This document shows positions 56,990 through 64,000 of a stretch of 64,000 nt of DNA, piece after piece. Source of the stretch: Thermoanaerobaculia bacterium. Its GTDB lineage: Bacteria; Acidobacteriota; Thermoanaerobaculia; Gp7-AA8. The position numbers and the translations under genes are program-made. The notes below the pieces were generated by a model. That model was given only the letters and a program-made list of their open reading frames with translations. It was not told the origin of the DNA and made no database searches. Position 1 is the stretch's first letter; every line of letters begins with the position of its first letter. The stretch is taken from positions 62,001 through 126,000 of the forward strand of contig JADGNY010000001.1 in NCBI GenBank assembly GCA_017883235.1, in the 5' to 3' direction.

Positions 56990-58695
56990 TGAGCGGTGCC
57001 GAACTGGTGATCCGCGCGTTGGAGGACGAGGGCATCCGCCTCACCTTCGGCATCCCGGGAACGCACAACATCGAGCTGTACGATGCTCTGCTGGAGTCCG
57101 ATCGCGTGCGCCCTATTCTCGTGACCGACGAGCAGAGCGCATCGTTCATGGCCGACGCGGCGTGGCGTGCGTCAGGCGTGATGGCCTGCGTCAACGTCGT
57201 TCCCGGGGCGGGACTCACGCACGCGCTCTCCGGAATCGCCGAAGCGTTCATGGACGCGGTCCCGATGCTGGTCCTCGGGTGCGGCATTCGCACCGACAGC
57301 AGCATGGCCTATCAGCTCCACGACATCGATCAGAGGGCGGTCGTTGGGCCAGTCACGAAGGGGACGTTCTCGCCGGAACGGGGAGAGGATATTTATCCCA
57401 CGATCCGCCGCGCATGCACGCTGGCACGAGCCGGGCGTCCCGGACCGGTATTCGTCGAGATCCCGGCGAATCTCTATCTCTTCCGGTATGGGAAGGCAGA
57501 AGGCAGAGGGCAGAAAGCAGAAGGGGAATCTCCTGTCCCGGACCATTTGCTGGAACAAGCCGCGGGGCTGCTCGCGAAGGCGCGACGACCGTTGCTTTAC
57601 GTTGGACTGGGGGCCGCGGGGGCGGATCTCGTGGCATTAGCGGAGCGCCTCGAGGCGCCGGTGGCGACCACGTTTCAGGGGAAAGGCGTCTTCCCGGAGA
57701 CGCACCCGCTGGCGCTGTGGCCCGGCTACGGGGCATCCGCGCCGCCGTTCGCCCGGAAGATCGCGGCCGGCTGCGACATCACGCTGGCTATCGGCTGCCG
57801 CTTCGGCGAAGTGGCGACGGGAAGCTACAGCGCGCCGCCGCGCGGTCCGCTGATTCATGTCGACATCGATCCAGCGGCCGTCGGACGCAACTACCCAGCG
57901 GCCGTCGGTATCGCCGCCGGCGCGCGCGAGATCGTGCCGGCCCTTTTGGCACGGCTTTCCGCGCGCGCTGTCGACGAAGAACTGCGCGCCGCGATCCGCG
58001 GCGGGCGCGAGGACGTTGCACGCGAGATCGCAGAGCCCGCCCGGAAGGGAGTCTCTCCAGGCCGATTGCTTCGTGCGCTTCAGGAGCGATTCGGACCGGA
58101 GACGATCTTCACGACCGACAGCGGCAACGGCACTTTCCTCGCCGTCGAAGCGTTGGTGCTCGACAAGCCCGGGAAGTTGCTCGCGCCGGTCGACTACTCC
58201 TGCATGGGCTACGCGGTTCCGGCGGCAATCGGCGCGAAGCTCGCAGCGCCCGACGCCCCTGTCGTAGCGCTCGCCGGCGACGGCGCCTTTCTGATGACCG
58301 GCCTCGAACTGCTGACGGCCGCCGCGCTTCGGTTGCCGCTGATGGTCTTCGTCCTTCGCGATGGCGAGCTCGCGCAGATCGCGCAGTTTCAGTCCGTGGC
58401 GTTCGGGAGAAAGGCGCAGAGCGAGCTCCCCGACTTCGATCTCGCATCGATCTGCCGCGGAGTGGGGGTGGAGTGCCTCACCCTGGCCGGCGACGACGCG
58501 ATCCGTGACGTGGTCGAGCGCGCGGCGACGATCTCCGGCGATAGACGCCCGGTGGTCGTCGAGGTGGCGATCGACTATTCACGCAAGACGTTCTTCACGC
58601 GTGGCGTGGTCAAGACCACCCTGGGACGCCTCCCGTGGCCCGATCGCCTGCGTTTCATCGGCCGTGCCGTGGCGCGAAAGATCGGCGTGAGCTGA
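56983..58695 (+). CDS. thiamine-diphosphate enzyme, acetolactate-synthase-like
   Basis: The 570-residue protein has the three-domain TPP layout. The PYR domain begins GAELVIRALEDEGIRLTFGI with catalytic Glu50 in VTDEQSASF. A central domain follows, and the PP domain has the GDG motif in LAGDGAFLMTGLELL (near 430). The usual NN of the TPP motif is replaced by DGE near 459. A Gly/Lys/Glu insert near residues 170-183 is encoded by a heptad repeat. It is translationally coupled to the GMC gene, so it may act on the keto product of that enzyme. Benzoylformate-decarboxylase or glyoxylate-carboligase-type activities are equally possible. Confidence 0.85.
   Translation: MVMSGAELVIRALEDEGIRLTFGIPGTHNIELYDALLESDRVRPILVTDEQSASFMADAAWRASGVMACVNVVPGAGLTHALSGIAEAFMDAVPMLVLGCGIRTDSSMAYQLHDIDQRAVVGPVTKGTFSPERGEDIYPTIRRACTLARAGRPGPVFVEIPANLYLFRYGKAEGRGQKAEGESPVPDHLLEQAAGLLAKARRPLLYVGLGAAGADLVALAERLEAPVATTFQGKGVFPETHPLALWPGYGASAPPFARKIAAGCDITLAIGCRFGEVATGSYSAPPRGPLIHVDIDPAAVGRNYPAAVGIAAGAREIVPALLARLSARAVDEELRAAIRGGREDVAREIAEPARKGVSPGRLLRALQERFGPETIFTTDSGNGTFLAVEALVLDKPGKLLAPVDYSCMGYAVPAAIGAKLAAPDAPVVALAGDGAFLMTGLELLTAAALRLPLMVFVLRDGELAQIAQFQSVAFGRKAQSELPDFDLASICRGVGVECLTLAGDDAIRDVVERAATISGDRRPVVVEVAIDYSRKTFFTRGVVKTTLGRLPWPDRLRFIGRAVARKIGVS
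57491..57526 (+). repeat. in-frame heptad repeat inside the TPP gene
   Basis: Four consecutive 7-nt units (aggcaga, aggcaga, gggcaga, aagcaga) at 57494-57521 encode a Gly/Lys/Glu/Gln-rich linker between the PYR and central domains. It shows the same 7-nt periodicity as the intergenic hairpins. Confidence 0.7.
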
Positions 58696-58715
58696 GGCTG
58701 CCCCGGTGTGAGGAT

Positions 58716-58721
58716 TATGAT
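58716..58721 (+). promoter_or_regulatory. -10 element TATGAT for the Uma2 gene
   Basis: TATGAT ends 8 nt before the ATG at 58730, predicting a leaderless transcript. No Shine-Dalgarno precedes the start. Confidence 0.45.
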
Positions 58722-58729
58722 GCTCCGCG

Positions 58730-59353
58730 ATGGCTCGTGCAGCGAAACGCGCGGCGACGTATGACGATCTTCTGAAGGCGCCCGACCATTTTATCGCCGA
58801 GATCGTCGATGGCGAGCTGTTTACCAGCCCACGCCCCGCGTTGCGTCACGCTACGGCATCCTCGGCTCTCGGTGCACTCCTGGGCTCGGCGTTCATGTTC
58901 GGCCACGGTGGGCCCGGCGGCTGGTGGATCCTCTTCGAGCCGGAGCTGCATCTCGAAGCCGATGTTCTCGTACCCGATCTCGCGGGCTGGCGGCGCGAGC
59001 GGATGCCCGAGGTCCCTGACGAAGCGTGGTGTGACATCGCTCCCGACTGGGTCTGCGAGGTCGTCTCTCCCTCCACGGGGCGTCTCGATCGCGTGCGAAA
59101 GATGCCGAAGTACGCCGTACAAGGCGTTTTGCATCTCTGGCTCGTCGATCCCGGCGTTCGAACGCTGGAGGGTTACCGCCTCGAACAGCGGCGATGGTCT
59201 CTGATTGCAACTCACGGCGACGATGATGTTTCCCTCATTCGCGCCGAGCCGTTCGACGCCATCGAGCTCGATCTCCGCCTGCTCTGGGGACTCGCCGCTC
59301 CGTCATCGAAGCCCCGCGCAGCCCGCGGACGGCCCTCGAAGAAGCGTCTCTGA
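58730..59353 (+). CDS. Uma2 family (DUF820) putative nuclease
   Basis: The 207-residue protein has the PD-(D/E)xK-like core of Uma2 proteins: EIVDGELFTSPRPALRHATA near the start, the acidic strand ADVLVPDLAGWR (Asp near 87), and WVCEVVSPSTGRLDRVRKMP (Glu near 109, Lys near 124) followed by YAVQGVLHLWLVDP. The C-terminus is basic (RGRPSKKRL). These genes multiply in cyanobacteria and other bacteria; their biological role is unresolved. Confidence 0.88.
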   Translation: MARAAKRAATYDDLLKAPDHFIAEIVDGELFTSPRPALRHATASSALGALLGSAFMFGHGGPGGWWILFEPELHLEADVLVPDLAGWRRERMPEVPDEAWCDIAPDWVCEVVSPSTGRLDRVRKMPKYAVQGVLHLWLVDPGVRTLEGYRLEQRRWSLIATHGDDDVSLIRAEPFDAIELDLRLLWGLAAPSSKPRAARGRPSKKRL

Positions 59354-59408
59354 GAACTTCCGTCCGCCTCACCTACTCGAGCATGAGGCGGACTGGGCGC
59401 GGCAGGGT

Positions 59409-59501
59409 CAAGACACGTTGCTCGTCACCTTGCGATAGACGCTCGGGAAGCGCGCCAGGAACGCGATGACCGTTGTGTTTGAGCTGAATTCGGCGGGGGC
59501 G
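59409..59501 (-). pseudogene. 3' remnant of an M20 peptidase paralogue
   Basis: On the minus strand it reads TTVIAFLARFPSVYRKVT then SNVS and a stop. The intact M20 gene at 63138 ends DTVIAFLARFPSVFHKVT. Over 50 bases (59425-59474 against 63153-63202) there are four differences. The remainder of the gene is absent, so this is a decayed duplicate. Confidence 0.75.
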
Positions 59502-59506
59502 ACGAA

Positions 59507-59540
59507 GCCTTGCCCGGCAGCCTGCTGCCGGACAAGGCTC
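59507..59540 (-). terminator. hairpin downstream of the multicopper oxidase gene
   Basis: A stem of about 14 bp with one mismatch (agccttgcccggcag against ctgccggacaaggct) encloses a 3-4-nt loop, 39 bp after the oxidase stop. The following U-tract is poor (tcgtcg), so termination is plausible but not certain. Confidence 0.5.
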
Positions 59541-59578
59541 ACTGCTCTCAACGCGGTCTGGTCTGTTCTGCTTGGGAG

Positions 59579-61516
59579 TTACGGGGCTTTTGCCTTCATA
59601 GGACGCATCATGTCGTTGTCCTCGTGATCGAGGATGTGGCAATGCCAGACATAGCCGGGCCCTTTGGTCGCATCGAAGGGGAATGGGTTGAATCCCTTCA
59701 CCAAGGCGCTCTGCGGCGTGGTCTGGGGCGCAAAGCGGATGAGGATTCTGGTGACCTTTCCGGGGGGCGCGACGAAGGTGTCCTTCCACCCACTCTCGGA
59801 CGGCGAGGGCTCTTCCACGGGACCGGTGAGGAAGTCATGGACGGTTCCCGTCGCAGGGTCGAATACCGGAACCTCGACGTTGGCTCTCACCGTTGGGTGA
59901 TTGAGCGGCAACGTCGCCCCGTTCAGACTCTCCCAATATGCCTTGAAACGGTCCTTGTCGATTGCCTGCCGATCCTCCAACTGGAACTCGACGAGGTGAA
60001 TGTGGATCGGATGGGCGTCTTCCGTGAGATTCTGGAAGTACCACTCCTCGGTGGTGCCTACCTTGGGGAGCTCGGTGATGTCGGCATCAAAATGCTGCCC
60101 GTCGATGAGCACGGCGACCGGATCGCCGGTGTTGCTCTCCTGCTCGTTCAAGGTGAAGAGCTTCGGGTTTCCGATGTTCGGTGTCGGCGTGAGCGTGGGG
60201 ATGCTGATGAGCGTCGCGGGGAGCGGGCGCGGGGTCACTGCCGGTCCGCTCTGTACCTCGAATCGCATGATCTGCCCGGTCGTTTGCGGATCGGGGAGAT
60301 CACCAGTCGGGAAGGGGGCGGCGGCGGTGTTCTGCAGGATGATCTTTGTTCCGGCCGGCACCGTGGAGAAGTCGATGAGCATGTCCACGCGCTCGGCTGG
60401 GGCTATGAGCTTCGAGGTGAGTGTCGCCGGCGCGGGCAGATAGCTGCCATCCGCGCCGATCTGGGTGAAGGACATGCCATTCGAAAGCCGGATGTTGTAG
60501 AAGCGCGCGTTCGAGGCATTGACGATCCGGAATCGGTATTGGCGGCGGGCGACGCTGAGGCCGGGCCATACTTTGCCGTTGACCATGATCGTGTTGCCGA
60601 AATACTCCGGATCCCAATACGGGTGGATACCGGGATTGTCACCCACCTGGGTGAAGGCGATCGAGCCATCCGTGTTGAAGGCCTTGTCCTGGATCATCAG
60701 GGGGAACTCAAACTGCGTTGAAGGCAGCAAAGGGGCGATCGGGTCCTTCGGGTCACGAATGAGGTAGAAACCCGCCAGGCCCGCCGCAACGTTGAGCCGG
60801 GTCATGCCGATGGTGTGGTCGTGATACCACAAGGTCGTGGGCAGTTGCACGTTGTAATAGTGAAACATCGAACCCGAGAACGCGGGGCCTTTGATCCGTT
60901 CGTCGGCCGTGAACCAGGCCTTCGGAAAACCGTCGGACGCCGACGGTGTGACGCCCCCGTGTAAGTGCGGCACCATGGGGATCGGATCCTGGGCCTGCGC
61001 ATAGCCCGGCGGGAACGGCTTGAAGGGAGGAAGCGGGATTCGCATGTTGTTCGGATTCGGGAACGAATCCAGGGTTGGATCGACCGGGAACATGTGATCA
61101 CCGTCAAGCTCATTCCGGTATTGAACGAAGATCGGCTGGTCGCGAATGGCCTCGAACGTCGGTCCCGGCACGGTGAAGTCGATCCTCTGGGGAGACCGAT
61201 CATCGTCGGCGTCCCTCACGACGCCGCCGTAGGCAAACACCGGCGTCAAGGGGAAACCCTGTGGCAGGAGCTGTTCACGAGTCTTCATGGCCGTGACCGT
61301 GTAATTGGGGACGAAGGACAGGGTGGAAAAGTCGAACGTATAGAAGGGAACGTGCACGGGCGGTTTGGTGAGGCGATTGACATACTTGGGAATCGTCAAC
61401 GGATCCAGCGGCCGCGGTGTGGGGTTGGCAGGCGCCGCGGCCTGCCCAAATGCAATGGCCGCATTCAACATCCCGATGCAAATACCGATCAAACCGAATT
61501 TGAGAAATGACTTCAT
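59579..61516 (-). CDS. multicopper oxidase, CotA/bilirubin-oxidase-like
   Basis: The 645-residue protein is exported; its signal peptide begins MKSFLKFGLIGICIGMLNAA and ends near AFG. The start at 61516 follows AGGAGG by 5 nt. All copper ligand groups are visible: PHLHGGVTP and LWYHDHTIGM in the first cupredoxin domain, HPIHIHLVEF near residue 505 and YVWHCHILDHEDNDMM near 632, with Met as the type 1 axial ligand. It oxidises phenols, metals or bilirubin-like substrates in the periplasm, and the substrate is not determinable. Confidence 0.92.
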   Translation of the reverse strand: MKSFLKFGLIGICIGMLNAAIAFGQAAAPANPTPRPLDPLTIPKYVNRLTKPPVHVPFYTFDFSTLSFVPNYTVTAMKTREQLLPQGFPLTPVFAYGGVVRDADDDRSPQRIDFTVPGPTFEAIRDQPIFVQYRNELDGDHMFPVDPTLDSFPNPNNMRIPLPPFKPFPPGYAQAQDPIPMVPHLHGGVTPSASDGFPKAWFTADERIKGPAFSGSMFHYYNVQLPTTLWYHDHTIGMTRLNVAAGLAGFYLIRDPKDPIAPLLPSTQFEFPLMIQDKAFNTDGSIAFTQVGDNPGIHPYWDPEYFGNTIMVNGKVWPGLSVARRQYRFRIVNASNARFYNIRLSNGMSFTQIGADGSYLPAPATLTSKLIAPAERVDMLIDFSTVPAGTKIILQNTAAAPFPTGDLPDPQTTGQIMRFEVQSGPAVTPRPLPATLISIPTLTPTPNIGNPKLFTLNEQESNTGDPVAVLIDGQHFDADITELPKVGTTEEWYFQNLTEDAHPIHIHLVEFQLEDRQAIDKDRFKAYWESLNGATLPLNHPTVRANVEVPVFDPATGTVHDFLTGPVEEPSPSESGWKDTFVAPPGKVTRILIRFAPQTTPQSALVKGFNPFPFDATKGPGYVWHCHILDHEDNDMMRPMKAKAP

Positions 61517-61690
61517 AGCCACCTCCTGGCCGAATCGGGCAGATGTGACCTTCCCATCGCCCGTGGTTAGCGTCCGACGTCGACGCCTTGCTTTGTAGCG
61601 TCCGACACAGACGCCCGCAAAGAAGAAGGACTTGATGGAAACCCATCACGCCTCTAGACGCCCCGACAGCCTTACGTCTGGCGCAACCTC

Positions 61691-61721
61691 TATATATGGG
61701 TATCTGTTCGTCGTTTGTCAA
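61691..61721 (-). promoter_or_regulatory. putative multicopper oxidase promoter
   Basis: On the minus strand a perfect TTGACA (61716-61721) is followed after 18-19 nt by an AT-rich TATATA/ATATAT hexamer (61691-61697). Downstream, agcgtccgac occurs twice, at 61569-61578 and 61597-61606, 28 bp apart, and may be a regulator site. The 175-bp leader is long compared with other genes here. Confidence 0.5.
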
Positions 61722-61867
61722 GAGTGTGTCCTTGCCGGTGTCTTGCGTCGGACACAAACAGTCCGTCCGCGCAATGGCCGGGTGAAAGACGGAGATCGCG
61801 CTATGTGGAGGCACTGCAACACATTAAGGACTGCGAAGCGAAGAACATCACGCGAGACGTAAGCGTG

Positions 61868-61970
61868 TGTCATATCTGGATGTGACGGCACGCATCGCGA
61901 ATAGGCGATCGGCCATAAATGTCACATCTGAATTTTGACGGGCGCAAATGTCACATATGGGTGTGACGGC
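61868..61970. repeat. three palindromic motifs TGTCACAT-n-TGTGACGG
   Basis: Copies start at 61868, 61920 and 61949. Each has TGTCACAT (or TGTCATAT) and a partly complementary TGTGACGG (or TTTGACGG) about 6 nt later. The array occupies part of the 584-bp gap between the multicopper oxidase and chorismatase genes. They may be operators or the ends of a lost insertion sequence. Nothing else is recognisable from 61971 to 62100. Confidence 0.6.
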
Positions 61971-62100
61971 GCAACGACTCGAAGCTCTTCCGTACGCTGT
62001 CTCCGAACCACTACGTGGCAAGGTGCCGAACAAGTTGGGCAGGAAATGCCGGCGTTTCTTCTGGAGAGTTGTTGAGCCGATAGCGGCAACAGCGGATCCC

Positions 62101-63141
62101 TCAGCGTGAGCAGACATCGTGAACGATCGATGACTGGTCACTGAGAATGATCGCTTCCGCTTCGAGTAGCAAGCCGGCACGGCAGATGTCGCTCTCCAGT
62201 ACGAGCAGCGACGCTGCCGGCGCGGACTCACGAAACCGTTCCACGATGCGCGCGGCGCCGGCGGCGTGGCGTACGTAGAGCTTCAGTGCCTGCGCCTCGC
62301 CAAGCGAGCGGCCACACTCCACGGCGATCCGATTGAGGTTCGCTATCGTCTCCTCCAACTGACCTTCGACGTCGCCCGCATGCAACGTTTCGTGGCCGCG
62401 GACGCTCGAGGTTCCGGAGATGAAGACGCTGCCGTCATGCGCAATCGTCGCCCGCGCGAAGGAGGGGCTGCGCGGTCCGTACTGCCGCGGATACTCGTAC
62501 GCGCTCACCTGCCGCGGATTTTCCGCGTTGCGTCCTCGTTCGCGCGACGCGAGAAAGTGAATGCTGAGATTCCCACCCCGCATGCCGACAGCGCTGGCTG
62601 CCGGAAAATCAGACTTCGTCAGCCCTGCGGCGACGAGCGCATCGTGCCTTCCGGCCGAGAAACACTTGTAGCGCTCGCGGTCCCCGTCAGCCTGCCGATC
62701 CTGAGATTCACCATCATGATCGAGAGCCGCAGAGTGACACTGTGCGTTCAAGTCGCGAACGTGATTCCAGATGCGCAGAAAGAAAGGGAATCCTTCGGCG
62801 CGCATGACGCCTACGATCGCGCCGTACGCGACGCGCGCGGCACGTTCGACGTTCGGATCAGAGGACGCGATGGCACCTGCCAGAACGTGCTCGTCGTGCG
62901 CGAAGGCGACCGCGCCGCGCGTGCCGCGAGTCACGGGCAGGCGAGAACGCCACACTTCGGTATCCACGGAACCGAGCGGTCGAATGGCCAACGTGACGTC
63001 CGTGTCCGTGAGGGAGACATGATCGGCGTAGTGCACCGCCGCAATCACCTCCGCGGCGCACGAGCATTTGTCCGATGTGAGTTTCAAGCGCGAAAGCTTT
63101 CCGATCCGGGTTTCAGGAAATCTCGAGCACGTACCTCTCAT
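62101..63141 (-). CDS. chorismatase-like protein (FkbO/Hyg5/XanB2 family)
   Basis: Family enzymes hydrolyse chorismate to a dihydroxycyclohexadiene carboxylate or to 3- or 4-hydroxybenzoate and pyruvate. The 346-residue protein has the RidA-like fold with the family-typical stretch QVSAYEYPRQYGPRSPSFAR and ATIAHDGSVFISGTSSVRGH (about 225-265), then AGDVEGQLEETIANLNRIAV. The N-terminal half is a divergent copy of the fold. The start overlaps the M20 stop (ATGA). Which of the three product classes applies is not clear from the residues I can see. Confidence 0.8.
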   Translation of the reverse strand: MRGTCSRFPETRIGKLSRLKLTSDKCSCAAEVIAAVHYADHVSLTDTDVTLAIRPLGSVDTEVWRSRLPVTRGTRGAVAFAHDEHVLAGAIASSDPNVERAARVAYGAIVGVMRAEGFPFFLRIWNHVRDLNAQCHSAALDHDGESQDRQADGDRERYKCFSAGRHDALVAAGLTKSDFPAASAVGMRGGNLSIHFLASRERGRNAENPRQVSAYEYPRQYGPRSPSFARATIAHDGSVFISGTSSVRGHETLHAGDVEGQLEETIANLNRIAVECGRSLGEAQALKLYVRHAAGAARIVERFRESAPAASLLVLESDICRAGLLLEAEAIILSDQSSIVHDVCSR

Positions 63142-64000
63142 CCTTCGCCGCGCGTCACCTTGTGAAAGACGCTCGGGAATCGCGCCAGGAACGCGATGAC
63201 CGTATCGAACTCCCGCGAATCGACGTTCTCGCCGATCTTGTGCGTGTTTTGTTCGACGCCGGGGCCGATGCCGAACATCGCCGGATACCGATAGTCGCCG
63301 TCGTGGATCCAGCGCTTCGCAGGCGGTACTTCGAGCGTTCGCGTCGGGAATCCGACTCCGTCCGTCGAGAAGATCCAGCGGGCCACGCGCGGCTTGCGGG
63401 CGGCGACACGTGTGTATGCGTCTACGGCGGCAACGATGGACGGATGCGTTTCGGGCGTGACCCATCCCGGATAGACCTGCGGGTTGTTGAGCCGATAGCC
63501 GCGCCAGGTCGGGTCGGTGTAGAGCGGCGCGCGGATGTCGATGCGCAGGCCGTCGGCGATTGCCTTGGCCACGGAGGGAAGAGAGCGCACATCGTCGAGC
63601 GCGCGTTCGGGAATCTCGCCGGCGGTGAGCCGGCGATCGAAGCGGAACGTGAATCGCTCGGGAACGGCGCAGTCGCTCGGTGTGGCCAGTGTGGCCCAGC
63701 TCGCGGTGCGCGTGCCGCCGCCGAGGAACGGGTCCCCCGCAAACCCTTCGCCATCGCGATATCGCTGCGCGGCTTCCACGATCATGGCCGCACCGTATTC
63801 GAGCGGGTTGAGTCCTTCCCACGGCATCGAGCCGTGACAGCTCCTGCCGGTGACTTCGACCTCGATCTGCATCCTTCCCCGTTGTCCACGATAGATGCCC
63901 AGCGGTCCGAGTTTCGCGCAGCCGGTTGCCTCGGTGAGGATCACCACGTCGGGGATGTGCTCCTGCGCCGCGGCCGGAAAGACATCGCGCATCAGATACA
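63138..64000 (-). CDS. M20 family peptidase, YgeY-like (5' end outside window)
   Basis: The C-terminal 287 residues of a di-zinc M20 amidohydrolase. The frame stays open to the window edge, so the N-terminus with the first metal ligands is missing. Visible features are the lid-domain segment RGRMQIEVEVTGRSCHGSMP (dimerisation domain His), and near the end the metal-ligand region FGIGPGVEQNTHKIGENVDS with the last His. The sequence resembles YgeY, the selenium-metabolism-linked hydrolase found with SsnA and molybdenum hydroxylases, which fits the locus at 44104. It is coupled to the chorismatase gene by ATGA. Confidence 0.85.
   Translation of the reverse strand, partial: YLMRDVFPAAAQEHIPDVVILTEATGCAKLGPLGIYRGQRGRMQIEVEVTGRSCHGSMPWEGLNPLEYGAAMIVEAAQRYRDGEGFAGDPFLGGGTRTASWATLATPSDCAVPERFTFRFDRRLTAGEIPERALDDVRSLPSVAKAIADGLRIDIRAPLYTDPTWRGYRLNNPQVYPGWVTPETHPSIVAAVDAYTRVAARKPRVARWIFSTDGVGFPTRTLEVPPAKRWIHDGDYRYPAMFGIGPGVEQNTHKIGENVDSREFDTVIAFLARFPSVFHKVTRGEG

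Noticed and set aside
62101-63822. 573-codon version of the chorismatase
   Set aside because: Its first 227 codons are the M20 gene in the wrong frame; the ATGA start at 63141 gives the proper protein.

Overview
The window is GC-rich bacterial DNA that combines a complete ribosomal super-operon with two accessory regions. Several things point to a Gram-negative-like, non-proteobacterial lineage such as Acidobacteriota. These are the unbroken order rpsL to rplQ, zinc-type S14, S4, L36 and L24, a DUF4097 protein, many apparently leaderless starts and abundant heptanucleotide repeat hairpins. I infer the phylum from style only and hold it weakly.

Region 1 (1-4.9 kb): the end of an ABC-F ATPase, two structured intergenic repeats, a DUF4097 exported protein and a divergent membrane M28 peptidase. 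Region 2 (4.8-25.7 kb, minus strand): the str-S10-spc-alpha array, read from rpsL down to rplQ. Promoter-like hexamers lie upstream of rpsL and a bidirectional terminator follows rplQ. At least six gaps between ribosomal genes carry large hairpins built from 7-nt tandem units. Region 3 (25.7-32.3 kb, minus strand): an operon of cupin, GT-C-like membrane protein and ornithine-cyclodeaminase homologue; a 0.9-kb array of hairpin-forming 21/22-bp repeats; an emfourin-family protease inhibitor without a protease; a HEAT protein abutting a mobile-repeat copy; and a DUF2235 hydrolase.

Region 4 (32.4-37.1 kb, plus strand): thrS-infC-rpmI-rplT-pheS. A Thr-rich leader peptide and two mutually exclusive hairpins before thrS form a textbook attenuator, and infC starts at AUU behind a perfect Shine-Dalgarno. 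pheT does not follow pheS. In its place are a possible transposase remnant and a tightly coupled operon of DUF2235 hydrolase, HExxH metallopeptidase and ComEC-like metallo-beta-lactamase protein, which I regard as the best candidate for an undescribed system.

Region 5 (42.2-64 kb): a second hairpin minisatellite, then a translationally coupled operon of a fused molybdenum hydroxylase, an SsnA-like amidohydrolase and two fold-type-II PLP enzymes. Next come a VapBC pair, an exported protein and a PfkB-AAA+ fusion bracketed by 31-bp direct repeats. A flavin/TPP operon (small subunit, GMC oxidoreductase, acetolactate-synthase-like enzyme) and a Uma2 protein follow, then a multicopper oxidase, and a chorismatase coupled to an M20 (YgeY-like) peptidase that runs off the right edge. 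The molybdenum hydroxylase, SsnA-like, PLP and M20 genes recall the E. coli yge/ygf nitrogen-heterocycle gene set. Decayed 3' ends of a PLP and an M20 paralogue bracket the flavin/TPP genes, so this locus has been duplicated and rearranged.
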